This document shows, one piece after another, positions 44,699 through 53,613 of a DNA stretch of 64,000 nucleotides (positions are counted from its first letter, which is position 1; the number at the start of each line of letters is the position of its first letter). The notes under the pieces were generated by a model. That model had not been told where the DNA came from. It saw only the letters and a list, made by a program, of their open reading frames with translations, and did no database searches. The stretch lies in assembly GCA_022825265.1 (NCBI GenBank), contig JAJDXE010000004.1, forward strand, positions 106,343 to 170,342, read 5' to 3'. Both the position numbers and the translations under genes were made by a program. Source of the DNA: Dehalococcoidia bacterium (GTDB taxonomy: Bacteria; Chloroflexota; Dehalococcoidia; Bin125).

Positions 44699-45730
44699 TC
44701 AACCCAGCCGATCCATGATCCGACCGATGTTGGCCGGATCCGACCTCAGTTCCCCGACAGGGAACGACCTCACCACCTCCGACACTGCCTCGTTGATTGG
44801 GGTTGCCACCTCGACTGCCTTGCCCTGCTCGACGACCCAGCCGTTGAGGGCGTCGATTTCGACTCGGCGGCCTCGGATCACGTCCTGGAGGAAGCTGGGG
44901 CGGCCGGCTCCGAGGGCCTGGGCACCGGCGATCAGTTCGGCGTCGAGCTCGGTTGAGTCTGCGCCGTTGGCGACGTCGACGAACTTCTGCGAGTCGATGC
45001 CCCAGACGCCCTCGATGTTGTGTCCGTAGGCGCGGCCGACCTGGATGACCTCGGCGGCGATCCTGGTGCAGAGCCAGCGCGTGTCGTCGCGGGCGCGGAC
45101 TTCTCCTGAGCCGTAGCCCGACAGGCCGGCGATTGGGTTGGCCATGCAGTTGACGGCCAGCTTGCCCCAGCGTTCGCCCCAGAGATTGGTGGTCGACTCG
45201 GCTCCGGCGACGTGATTCATCATCGCGGCGATCTCGCGGGCGCGGTCGGAATCGGAGCCGTCCAACTCGCCGACCTTGAAGCCCAGCGTCCTTGTGTCGG
45301 TGCGGATGCAGTGACCGGGGTCGTACATCCCCGCGCCGATCGTGATCACGCAGCCCAGCGTGCGCTCGCGTCCGACGACGGCGGCGACGCGCTCGTCGTT
45401 GATGCCATTCTGGAAGTCGACGATTGCGCCGTCATCCCTCACCAGGGGCGAGATAAAGGCCGAGGCCCACTCGGTGTCGTAGCTCTTGACCGCGACGATG
45501 CCGATGTCGAAGGGGTCGGAGATCTCCTGCGCCTCGTAGAGGTGCCTGGCATTGACCGACACGCGGATGTCGCCGATCAGCGGTCCACTGAGACGCAGGC
45601 CAATGCGCTTCATCGCGTCAATGTGTTCAACCCAATGGTCGAACAGGGTCACGTCGTAGCCGGCGCGGGTGAGCATCCCGCCGACGACACCGCCGATGGC
45701 GCCGGCTCCGATGATGCCGATTCGGGTCAT
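44699..45730 (-). CDS. ketopantoate reductase (PanE/ApbA) family protein
   Basis: 343 aa. IGIIGAGAIGGVVGGMLTRAGYDVTLFD binds NADP(H); VAVKSYDT and FQNGINDE are ApbA/PanE segments, and the helical C-terminal domain has the WGERWGKLAVNCMANPIAGLSG block with the catalytic Lys. Its place in a CoA-thioester operon suggests a 2-ketoacid or beta-hydroxyacid reductase rather than pantothenate synthesis. The ATG overlaps the MaoC stop codon (ATGA). Confidence 0.85.
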   Translation of the reverse strand: MTRIGIIGAGAIGGVVGGMLTRAGYDVTLFDHWVEHIDAMKRIGLRLSGPLIGDIRVSVNARHLYEAQEISDPFDIGIVAVKSYDTEWASAFISPLVRDDGAIVDFQNGINDERVAAVVGRERTLGCVITIGAGMYDPGHCIRTDTRTLGFKVGELDGSDSDRAREIAAMMNHVAGAESTTNLWGERWGKLAVNCMANPIAGLSGYGSGEVRARDDTRWLCTRIAAEVIQVGRAYGHNIEGVWGIDSQKFVDVANGADSTELDAELIAGAQALGAGRPSFLQDVIRGRRVEIDALNGWVVEQGKAVEVATPINEAVSEVVRSFPVGELRSDPANIGRIMDRLG

Positions 45731-46197
45731 GCTCGGGATCGCCTGGGCAGCCGAACGGTGGCCCAGCCCGGCGTGGTCACGCCGAGTCGGTCATTCTCCA
45801 GCCAGACTTCAAGCTCTACCAGTCCGTGAGCGTCGTCAAGGTCGGACTTGCCGACCACTTTGCCGCGCGCGTGGACTTCGTCGTCGGGGATGTTCATCCG
45901 CCGCATCTCGAAACGGAACTTCGACATCCAACCTGCAGGCCCCGCCCAGTCGGTGACCACGCGGCAGAGCGCGGCCTGGGTCCAGCCGGTGTTGTAGAAG
46001 ATCGCCGGGTGTCCGGCCTCGGCCGCGAACTCCGGGTCGTGGTGGACCGGGTAGAAGTCCTGCGAGCCTGAGACCTGCTCGACCATCTTGGTCCAGTCGA
46101 GCGTCAGGTCGTAACCCTCGATCAGGTCGCCCTCGCGGACATCCTCGAAGTATGTCTGCTCAGTCGCAACGCTGTTGGGTGCATTCCTGGTGGTCAT
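45727..46197 (-). CDS. MaoC-like dehydratase, small subunit
   Basis: 156 aa hot-dog fold. YFEDVREGDLIEGYDLTL, SGSQDFYPVHHDPEFA with the hydratase-type Asp/His, and AIFYNTGWTQAALCRVVTDW match the MaoC/FAS1-like dehydratases. With the preceding gene (ATGA overlap) it probably forms a two-subunit enzyme that hydrates or dehydrates enoyl/3-hydroxyacyl-CoA. Confidence 0.85.
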   Translation of the reverse strand: MTTRNAPNSVATEQTYFEDVREGDLIEGYDLTLDWTKMVEQVSGSQDFYPVHHDPEFAAEAGHPAIFYNTGWTQAALCRVVTDWAGPAGWMSKFRFEMRRMNIPDDEVHARGKVVGKSDLDDAHGLVELEVWLENDRLGVTTPGWATVRLPRRSRA

Positions 46198-46742
46198 AGC
46201 GGGCGCTCGCCTTCTTCTGCTTCGACTTGTTCGGGAGTCCGGTGCGTACACAGCGTGTTGGTGCCGACGGCGACCAGCTCGCCGTCCTGGTTGGTGATTC
46301 GGGTCTCGGTCACGACCCAGACTGAGCGCGGGTCAAGCTTGATCGTCTTCTCGTAGATGTCGGTGACCTCGGTCTGCGAGGCGAGGTGATCGCCGACCTT
46401 CGCCGGGATCAGGTACTCCCACTCGGTGTTGAGGTTGATGTTGCGCTCTCCGCGTGTCGGCACGGAGAGAATCATGCTGGCCTGCTTGTCCGACGAGGGC
46501 GGCCAGACGCCGGCGCCGGCGAAGTACCGAGTCATCACCGGCGGCGCGATCACCGCGCCATGCTCCGATGCCTTGCCGTATTCGGGATCGAGGAATAGTG
46601 GATTGGTGTCCTCGACCATGTGGCAATGGCGGCGGATGCTGTCGTACTCGACCGGATAGCGCCCGGGGACCACATCGGTCTTACGGCCGACCCACTCGGC
46701 GCGCACGGCCTCGACATCGTACGGACCTTCAACGCGAACCAT
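46194..46742 (-). CDS. FAS1-like/MaoC N-terminal dehydratase, large subunit
   Basis: 182 aa. VEYDSIRRHCHMVEDTNPLFLDPEYGKASEHGAVIAPPVMTRYF is the FAS1-like dehydratase region; NLNTEWEYLIPAKVGDHLASQTEVTDIYEK follows. First gene of a three-gene minus-strand run with two ATGA overlaps. ATG 46742 has GGAG about 8 nt upstream; a GTG at 46763 is possible. Confidence 0.85.
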   Translation of the reverse strand: MVRVEGPYDVEAVRAEWVGRKTDVVPGRYPVEYDSIRRHCHMVEDTNPLFLDPEYGKASEHGAVIAPPVMTRYFAGAGVWPPSSDKQASMILSVPTRGERNINLNTEWEYLIPAKVGDHLASQTEVTDIYEKTIKLDPRSVWVVTETRITNQDGELVAVGTNTLCTHRTPEQVEAEEGERPL

Positions 46743-46828
46743 AGGCGAACTCCAACGGGACACTTGGGCTGTTTGGCTAGCGAGAGGCTACCAGACGAAC
46801 GTGGCCGAACGACGCAGAGATCAAGCCC

Positions 46829-46834
46829 TAGCCT
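46829..46834 (+). promoter_or_regulatory. putative -10 box (TAGCCT) of leaderless acyl-CoA dehydrogenase gene
   Basis: TAGCCT, 6 nt, ATG at 46841; no Shine-Dalgarno. Confidence 0.5.
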
Positions 46835-46840
46835 GTTCCA

Positions 46841-48031
46841 ATGCAACCCGACCCTGTCGACCATCCGATGGTGCAGCGTGCGATCGAGCTGCAGCCGATG
46901 GTGGCTGCACACGCCGACACGACCGAGGCTAACGGCACTCCGCCGGTTGAGATGATTGAAGCACTGACCGATGCAGGCCTCTACCGGATGTTCATTCCCG
47001 CCGCGGCGGGCGGCGAGGAAGTCCCGCCGTTGGTTGCGTTCCACGCCGTCGAGGCGCTGGCGATCGCCGATCCTTCGATCTCCTGGGTGGTGATGCTCGC
47101 GACCGAGCTCTCGCTGGTCACCGGAGCGCTGAAGACGGAGGACCTGCGCGAGATGATCGGCTCCGACGAGGCTGGCGGCCCACGATGTCGGATCGCCGGC
47201 TCGGCCCGTCCGACGAACTGGGGCAAGCGAGCTGAAGGCGGCTGGATCATCAACGGGATCGCGACCTACGCGAGCGGGATCGACCACGCCACACAGGTCG
47301 TCGCCGCGTTTCGCGACGTCGATCAACCAAGCGACTCGTACATGTCGTTCCTCGATCCGGACCAAGGCACGATTCTGCGGATCTGGGACACGATGGGCCT
47401 ACGCGGCACCGGCTCGCACGACTACGAGAGCTCCGACGTGTTTGCGCCCGACAAGCGGACGATGAAGATTGGCTCACGACCGCACGCCGGGGGGGCGAAC
47501 TGGCGGATTCCAGACAGCGGCATCGCCAGTTGGCTGCAGAACGGCGGCCAGGCGCTCGGCGCGGCGCAGGGCGCGATCGACGAGGTCGTGCTGCACGCCA
47601 AGCTCGTGGCGAGCAAGAGCGACTCGCGATCCTTGGCCGAGCGCGAGCACTTCCGCGTCGCCCTGGGACGAGCACAGGCCAGGGTCGGCTCAGCCCGCTC
47701 CTACGTCCGAGAGGTCGGTGGAAAAGCGTGGCAATCAATCGTCGATGGCAAACCGGATCTCTCCGCGGTCGCTCACTGGCGGCTGGCCAACGTCAATGCG
47801 GTGCACGCCGCGACCGAGGCCGTCGAGATGCTCTTCCCCGCCGCAGGCACCAACGCGATTCATCGGCGTTGGACGCTCGAGCGTCGTTTCCGCGACCTCC
47901 AGGTTGCGCGCCGGCACAACGCCGGACTCGACTTCAACTGGGACGCCGGCACGCGGCACATGCTCGGTATGCCGGCGCTGACCCGCGGATCGGCGATTCC
48001 CGATCGTGACCGCTATCAAGGCGATGCCTAG
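46841..48031 (+). CDS. acyl-CoA dehydrogenase family flavoprotein (hydroxylase-like)
   Basis: 396 aa. LYRMFIPAAAGGEEVP, ISWVVMLATEL, GWIINGIATYASGIDHATQVV and MGLRGTGSHDYESSDVFAP are the ACAD-fold segments. The C-terminal pattern (RRHNAGLDFNWDAGTRHMLG) and the lack of the usual catalytic Glu region resemble the HsaA/DszC-type flavin monooxygenase branch, so it may hydroxylate rather than dehydrogenate. It is divergent from the MaoC operon. Confidence 0.82.
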   Translation: MQPDPVDHPMVQRAIELQPMVAAHADTTEANGTPPVEMIEALTDAGLYRMFIPAAAGGEEVPPLVAFHAVEALAIADPSISWVVMLATELSLVTGALKTEDLREMIGSDEAGGPRCRIAGSARPTNWGKRAEGGWIINGIATYASGIDHATQVVAAFRDVDQPSDSYMSFLDPDQGTILRIWDTMGLRGTGSHDYESSDVFAPDKRTMKIGSRPHAGGANWRIPDSGIASWLQNGGQALGAAQGAIDEVVLHAKLVASKSDSRSLAEREHFRVALGRAQARVGSARSYVREVGGKAWQSIVDGKPDLSAVAHWRLANVNAVHAATEAVEMLFPAAGTNAIHRRWTLERRFRDLQVARRHNAGLDFNWDAGTRHMLGMPALTRGSAIPDRDRYQGDA

Positions 48032-48049
48032 ACGGCAGGCGAAGCCGGA

Positions 48050-48922
48050 TCAGTCTCGAGGCTCGCTTCGCGGACCGAACGGCTCTGGGATGAACGGTTC
48101 GTCGCGAGCACGCAGGAACGCGCCGAATCCGCCGGTCTCTTTGGCAGCATCCAGGTGAGCCACTTCGGGACCGTCCGCCGACGCTTCCACCATCGACGAC
48201 AGCATCGAGCCGACGTTGAGCGCGTTGCGCAACCCCATCGCCTCGAGACCCCGTGCGGTGATCAGCTTGTTGTACCGGATCGAGTGAGACGGCACGAGCG
48301 CCAGCCGACGCGCCAGCGCGTCGGCTTTCTCCATCAAATCCTCGGTCGGAACGATCTCGTTGATCACACCAATCCGCAACGCCTCCTGGGCGTCGAAGTG
48401 GTCTCCGGTCAACGCGTAACGATGCGCCGTCTTCCAGCCCGCCAGCGCAGCGAACAGGACCGAGCTGTTCGAGATCATCCGCACCTCGGGCTGGGCGAAG
48501 ACGGCCCGATCCGAAGCAATCGTGATATCCGCCGCCAGCGAGTACCAGAATCCGCCGCCGATGCACCAGCCGTTGACCGCCGCGATGATCGGCGTCTCCA
48601 GCGTCATCAAGTGCATCATCATGTCGGGATTCTTGGACGAGAACTTGAACCAGCGCTCGAGATGCTCAGAGACCGGCTGGGTCGGTCCGCCAACCTCGCT
48701 ATCGATCCCGCCGGCGATGTTGTACCCCGACGAAAACGCCCGCCCGGCGCCGGTGAAGATGATCGCGCGCGCCGTCGGATCGGCATTGGCCACGTCCAGC
48801 GCCTCGTGGAACTCCCGCTCAAGCGCCGGCGTGATCGCGTTCAGAGTCTCCGGATTGTTCCAGGTGATCGTGACGACCGGGCCGTCCTGTTCGTAGAGGA
48901 TGTTCTCGTACTCGGGCATCAT
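48050..48922 (-). CDS. enoyl-CoA hydratase/isomerase family protein
   Basis: 290 aa crotonase fold. VVTITWNNPETLNAITPAL, IFTGAGRAFSSGYNIAGG (CoA-binding loop), ETPIIAAVNGWCIGGGFWYSLAADITIAS (oxyanion hole) and FAQPEVRM. It acts on an acyl-CoA double bond in beta-oxidation-like breakdown. Start at tandem ATGs 48922/48919. TAGAAT at about 48958-48963 (minus strand) is a plausible -10 box, back to back with the promoter of the CoA-transferases. Confidence 0.9.
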   Translation of the reverse strand: MMPEYENILYEQDGPVVTITWNNPETLNAITPALEREFHEALDVANADPTARAIIFTGAGRAFSSGYNIAGGIDSEVGGPTQPVSEHLERWFKFSSKNPDMMMHLMTLETPIIAAVNGWCIGGGFWYSLAADITIASDRAVFAQPEVRMISNSSVLFAALAGWKTAHRYALTGDHFDAQEALRIGVINEIVPTEDLMEKADALARRLALVPSHSIRYNKLITARGLEAMGLRNALNVGSMLSSMVEASADGPEVAHLDAAKETGGFGAFLRARDEPFIPEPFGPRSEPRD

Positions 48923-49003
48923 CTCGCTCGATTCTGTGTGGCGGTGCTTGCTGGAGATTCTACGCGTAGGCCTCGCGTACCCTGCGCGATTGAGGAGGCG
49001 CGT

Positions 49004-50305
49004 ATGCCCGGACCGCTCGACGGGATCAAGGTGCTGGAGCTCACCCAGATCATCGCCGGACCCTATTGCGGCGTCGCCCTCGCCGATCTGGGCGCGGACG
49101 TCGTGAAGCTCGAGTCGCCCATCGGCGACGCCTCGCGCAAGATCGCCCAGTTCGCGCCCGGCGAGAGCAAGGCATTCCACGGCCTGAACCGAGGCAAGCG
49201 TGGACTGGTGATCGATCTGTCCACTTCCCAGGGCCAGGCAGTCGCGCACCGGCTGATTCCCGGCTTCGACGTCTTCCTGACCAACGTCCGGCCAGGCGTG
49301 GCCGAGCGAATCGGCATGGACTACGACACCCTTAGTCGAATCCGGTCAGACATCATCTACTTCGACGTGACCGGCTTCGGCGACCGCGGGCCGAGCGCCC
49401 ACCGAGCCGGATCGGACGCAATGGTGCAGGCCTACTCCGGCCTGGTCGGGGGCGACCTCAAGGTCGGCCCAAACGGAGCTCCCGAGGCGATCACGGCTAC
49501 CGCGCCATCCGATTACATCGCTGCGCTCGGCGGCGCCATGGGAGTCTGCGCCGCCCTCTTCCACCGCGAGCGAACCGGCGAGGGCCAGCGCATCTCCGGC
49601 ACGCTGCTCGGCGCCGGTCTCGCCCTGCAAGCGCCGTGGGCCGGCGATGTGCCGGTCTCCGATGCCATCCTGATTGAGCCATTGCGACAGATGATGTCCG
49701 AGATGCGCGAGTCGGGCGCGACCTACGCCGAGATGATCGAGGCCCGCCGCAGCCGCCCCAACCAGGGCAAGGCATTCCGCATCTACTACTCCGGCTACCC
49801 GGTCAAGGACGGAGCAATCATCCTCGGCGCGCTGACCCCCCAGAATCGAGACCAGATCCGCACCGCCCTGAACATCACCGACGACCCCACCGACAGCCCC
49901 GACTTCAACGCCATTGGACCCGACGCCGATGCCATCGTCGCCCGCGTCGAAGAGCAGATCAGAACGAAACTGGCCGGCGCCACCATGGCCGAGTGGATCG
50001 CCAGGCTCGACGCAGTCGGAGCCCCCGCCTCGCCGGTCAACTGGCTCGAAGACATCCCCGACGACCCGCAAGTAGTAGCCATGAACCTGATGCCCGAGAT
50101 TGAGCACCCACTGACCGGCCCCGAACGCCAGGTCGGGCCGCTGGTCACCATGTCCAGGACGGAAACCGGAACCAGCCGAGCCGCACCCCCGCTCGACGCG
50201 GACACGGACGAAATCCTCCGCGAGCACGGTTTCAGCAACGACGAGATAGCCAACCTCCGAGCGGCCGGCGCAATCGGCCCAACCGGACCCGCCGCAGACG
50301 GCTAG
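49004..50305 (+). CDS. CaiB/BaiF class III CoA-transferase, paralogue 1
   Basis: 433 aa. MPGPLDGIKVLELTQIIAGPYCGVALADLGADVVKLE and LNRGKRGLVIDL are family signatures; D138 in HRAGSDAMVQAYSG is the catalytic Asp that forms the acyl-enzyme anhydride. It moves CoA between carboxylic acids. TGAGGAGG lies before the ATG. First of three tandem 433-residue paralogues, and the most divergent (PYCG and GSD where the others have PMCG and GAD). Confidence 0.93.
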   Translation: MPGPLDGIKVLELTQIIAGPYCGVALADLGADVVKLESPIGDASRKIAQFAPGESKAFHGLNRGKRGLVIDLSTSQGQAVAHRLIPGFDVFLTNVRPGVAERIGMDYDTLSRIRSDIIYFDVTGFGDRGPSAHRAGSDAMVQAYSGLVGGDLKVGPNGAPEAITATAPSDYIAALGGAMGVCAALFHRERTGEGQRISGTLLGAGLALQAPWAGDVPVSDAILIEPLRQMMSEMRESGATYAEMIEARRSRPNQGKAFRIYYSGYPVKDGAIILGALTPQNRDQIRTALNITDDPTDSPDFNAIGPDADAIVARVEEQIRTKLAGATMAEWIARLDAVGAPASPVNWLEDIPDDPQVVAMNLMPEIEHPLTGPERQVGPLVTMSRTETGTSRAAPPLDADTDEILREHGFSNDEIANLRAAGAIGPTGPAADG

Positions 50306-50349
50306 TTGCCTATCCTCACGACAACCCGCAATCCACAGAGGAGATTCCC

Positions 50350-51651
50350 ATGCCCGGTGCGCTCGATGGAATCAAGGTCCTTGAAGTCACTCAGATCATT
50401 GCTGGGCCGATGTGCGGGGTGATGCTCTCCGACATGGGCGCCGATGTGATCAAAATCGAGTCGGCCGCCGGCGACGGGATGCGCCTGCTCGGTCAGTTTG
50501 TGCCCGGCGAGAGCAAGGGCTTCCATGTCTTCAATCGCGGCAAGCGAGGCATGGTCCTCAACCTTCAGGATCCCGAGGGTCTGGCTGTGGTGCATCGCCT
50601 GATCGGCGAGATGGACGTCTTCCTGATCAACGCGCGACCCGGTGTTCCGGACAGACTTGGCATCGACTACGAGAGCCTGCGCCAGCACAATCCGACGCTG
50701 ATCTACCTGGAGAACACCGCCTACGGTCCGACCGGTCCCTCGGCCCACCGAGCAGGCGCGGACATCATCGCCCAGGCCTACTCGGGACTGATGGCCGGGG
50801 ATGAGAAGGTCGACGAACACGGCGGCCCGGACTTGATCACCGCCACCACTCCCGCCGACTTCGTCGCGGCGTTCACCAGCACGATCGCGATCTGCGCAGC
50901 CCTGTTTCACCGCGAGCGAACCGGCGAGGGTCAAAAGATCGATACCTCGTTGCTCGCCGGAGCGCTCGTGCTACAGAACGCCTTTACCTCGAGGCTTCCT
51001 GTCTCTGACGCGATCATGCTCGATCCAATCCTGAACGGGCTGGCAGCCGTGCGGGAACGCGGCGGCAGCTACCGCGAGCTGCTCGGTGCGCGAGGCGGAC
51101 TCCGCGCCCTGGTCGGAGGTGCCTTCTTCCTCTACTACGGCGGATACCAGACCTCCGACGGCGCGATCATGCTCGGATGCGTCACGCCGCCGAATCGAAA
51201 TCAGGTCCGACAAGCGCTCGGGCTGCAACCCGGCGACGATCCGACGGACGACGGAGACTTCAACGCCCTCGCTGAGGGTTCCGAGGAGATTGTCGCTCGC
51301 GTTCGCGCGCAGATTTCCGAACGCTTCGCTTCGGACACCACCGAGAACTGGATCGCCAAGCTCGACGCCGCCGGGGCGCCAGCCTCGCAGGTCAACATCC
51401 CCGAGGAGATGATCGACGATCCGCAGGTCCAGGCGCTGGGCATCATGGTCGACCTCGAACATCCACTGACCGGACCCGAGCGAATGGTCGGCCCGCCGTT
51501 CAACATGTCGGCGACCCCGCCTCAGGCGGAGGGCGCGTCGCCTCCGCTCGACGGCGACACCGATGAGGTGCTGATCGAGTACGGCTACAGCGCAGAGGAA
51601 GTCGCCGCGCTCCGCTCATCCGGCGCGGTGGGTCTGCCATCTGACGGTTAG
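50350..51651 (+). CDS. CaiB/BaiF class III CoA-transferase, paralogue 2
   Basis: 433 aa. IIAGPMCGVMLSDMGADVIKIES, FNRGKRGMVLNLQ and catalytic Asp in HRAGADIIAQAYSGLMAGDEK. GAGGAG precedes the ATG and TATCCT at about 50310 may be the -10 box, so it can be transcribed apart from paralogue 1. Closest to paralogue 3. Confidence 0.93.
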   Translation: MPGALDGIKVLEVTQIIAGPMCGVMLSDMGADVIKIESAAGDGMRLLGQFVPGESKGFHVFNRGKRGMVLNLQDPEGLAVVHRLIGEMDVFLINARPGVPDRLGIDYESLRQHNPTLIYLENTAYGPTGPSAHRAGADIIAQAYSGLMAGDEKVDEHGGPDLITATTPADFVAAFTSTIAICAALFHRERTGEGQKIDTSLLAGALVLQNAFTSRLPVSDAIMLDPILNGLAAVRERGGSYRELLGARGGLRALVGGAFFLYYGGYQTSDGAIMLGCVTPPNRNQVRQALGLQPGDDPTDDGDFNALAEGSEEIVARVRAQISERFASDTTENWIAKLDAAGAPASQVNIPEEMIDDPQVQALGIMVDLEHPLTGPERMVGPPFNMSATPPQAEGASPPLDGDTDEVLIEYGYSAEEVAALRSSGAVGLPSDG

Positions 51652-51672
51652 GTCGACGGCTAGGAGTCGCGC

Positions 51673-52974
51673 ATGCCCGGTCCGCTGGACGGGATCAAGG
51701 TCCTCGAACTGACGCAGATCATCGCTGGGCCGATGTGCGGGGTCATGCTCTCCGACCTCGGCGCCGACGTGGTCAAGATCGAGTCACCGCAGGGCGACGC
51801 CACGCGCGGCGTCGGCCAGTTCATGCCCAACGAGTCGAAGGTTTTTCACGTCTACAACCGCGGCAAGCGGGGCATTGTCTTGAACCTGCAGACAGAACAG
51901 GGCCAGTCGGTCGTGCATCGGCTGATCAGCGGATTTGACGTCTTCCTGATTAACGCCCGGCCGGGAGTCGCGGAGCGGCTGCAAGTCGACTACCAGAACC
52001 TCAGCAAGCACAACCTCGGCCTGGTTTACCTGGAGAACACCGCTTTCGGGCCGGAGGGACCATCGGCCAGTCGCGCCGGAGCGGACATCATTGCTCAGGC
52101 CTACTCGGGTTTGATGGCGGGTGACGAGAAGACGGACGAACAGGGTGGGCCGGTGGCGATATCGGCGACGACTCCGGCCGACTACGGCGCGGCCTGGACC
52201 AGCGCGATGGCGGTCTGCGCGGCCCTGTTTCATCGGGAGCGGACCGGCCGGGGACAGCGCATTGAGACGTCGTTGCTCGGTGCGGCGCTGCAGATGCAGA
52301 ACTTCGGAGTGGCCAGATTGCCGGTCAGCGACGCCACGTTCCTTCAGTCGTCTCTCGATGAGATAGAGAACGTGCGGGCGCGCGGCGGCACCTACCGAGA
52401 GATTCTTGAAGCGCGCACCGGTGTGCGGTCGATGATCGGCGCAGCGTTCGCGCTCTACTACGGCGGCTATGAGACCGCCGATGGCGCGATCATGCTGGGC
52501 TGCCTGACTCCGCTGAATCGGCAGCAGGTTCGTCAAGCAATTGGAGTGACTGAACAGGATGATTCCACTGACGCGGAGGGCTTCAACCCCCTCGATCCGG
52601 GTTCAGTCGAGATCGTTGAGCGAGCGCGAGGGAACATCGCCGCGAGATTCCGCAGCGACACGACCGCCAACTGGATCGTGAAGCTTGACGCCACCGGCGC
52701 GCCGGCGTCTCAGGTCAACCTGCCCGAGGACATGGTCGATGATCCGCAGGTCAAGGCCATCGGCGTGATTGCCGAGATTGAGCATCCACTCACCGGCCCG
52801 GAACAGATGGTTGGCCCTGTCTTCAGAATGTCGGATTCACCACCCAGGGCCAGCGGGCCATCGCCGGTGTTCGACGGCGACTCCGACGACATCCTGCGCG
52901 AGCATGGTTACGGTGAGCCGGAGATTGCCGCACTCAGATCATCAGGCGCGGTTGGGCTACAGGCTGCGGACTAG
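51673..52974 (+). CDS. CaiB/BaiF class III CoA-transferase, paralogue 3
   Basis: 433 aa, near in sequence to paralogue 2 throughout (IIAGPMCGVMLSDLGADVVKIES, YNRGKRGIVLNLQ, SRAGADIIAQAYSGLMAGDEK). It is 21 bp downstream of it, so co-transcribed. The substrate pair is unknown; gene order suggests activation of acids for the MaoC/ACAD/ECH enzymes next door. Confidence 0.93.
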   Translation: MPGPLDGIKVLELTQIIAGPMCGVMLSDLGADVVKIESPQGDATRGVGQFMPNESKVFHVYNRGKRGIVLNLQTEQGQSVVHRLISGFDVFLINARPGVAERLQVDYQNLSKHNLGLVYLENTAFGPEGPSASRAGADIIAQAYSGLMAGDEKTDEQGGPVAISATTPADYGAAWTSAMAVCAALFHRERTGRGQRIETSLLGAALQMQNFGVARLPVSDATFLQSSLDEIENVRARGGTYREILEARTGVRSMIGAAFALYYGGYETADGAIMLGCLTPLNRQQVRQAIGVTEQDDSTDAEGFNPLDPGSVEIVERARGNIAARFRSDTTANWIVKLDATGAPASQVNLPEDMVDDPQVKAIGVIAEIEHPLTGPEQMVGPVFRMSDSPPRASGPSPVFDGDSDDILREHGYGEPEIAALRSSGAVGLQAAD

Positions 52975-53022
52975 CGTCGAAGTGGTTGGAAGCGCCGGTA
53001 GGTGGCGGATCGCTGCGCCCAC

Positions 53023-53520
53023 TCAGCTCCCGGATTGGGGGTAGGGATCCGTCTCGCTGAACTCTCTCTGGTGTTGGGCGATTGGCACTCCATCGACCTC
53101 TTTGCCCTCCCAGAGCGACTTGACGTACTCGAGTACAGCGATGATCTCATCGCGGGTTAACTCATCCTTGAAGGCCGGCATGTTGCTGCCGGCGCCGAGG
53201 CCGAGTCCACCTTCGCTGACGATGCCGAAGAGCACGCCGTCCGAGTGATGCCAGGTGTGACCATCGCCGTTGAGCGGCGGAGGCGGCAATCGCCCATCAT
53301 CATCCCGGACCATCCAGTTGTCCGCGCCCTCTCCGTCGGCGCCGTGACAGGCCGCGCAGGTCGAGGCGAAGATCTGTGAGCCGGTGCGCGGTCCGCTGAC
53401 CGTGCTGGACTGTTCAGGCGTCGGCGCGACGACCGGTTCGGAATCCCCACATGCCGCGATCAGGCCCAGCCAACCGAGCCACATGACCATCACGACTGAG
53501 GTCTGAATCCAGCGCCTCAC
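53023..53520 (-). CDS. c-type cytochrome lipoprotein
   Basis: 165 aa. The signal ends in lipobox LIAAC (C24). The haem motif CAACH is at 55-59; the distal Met is probably in GSNMPAF. It is a class I mono-haem cytochrome anchored on the outside of the membrane for electron transfer. Start is GTG 53520 with GGAGG upstream and TACTCT as a possible -10 box. Divergent from the aminotransferase. Confidence 0.9.
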   Translation of the reverse strand: MRRWIQTSVVMVMWLGWLGLIAACGDSEPVVAPTPEQSSTVSGPRTGSQIFASTCAACHGADGEGADNWMVRDDDGRLPPPPLNGDGHTWHHSDGVLFGIVSEGGLGLGAGSNMPAFKDELTRDEIIAVLEYVKSLWEGKEVDGVPIAQHQREFSETDPYPQSGS

Positions 53521-53613
53521 CGCAACCTCCGTGAGCCAAGAGTATCCAGTGGCTGAAGGCGGGAGGCCAAGTACCCTCGATCCAGGAAGTTACGACGACA
53601 ACGGAGGTTGACG

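Noticed and set aside
48155..49003. N-terminal extension of the first CoA-transferase frame
   Set aside because: Family homology and a TGAGGAGG site place the start at 49004; the rest is antisense to enoyl-CoA hydratase.
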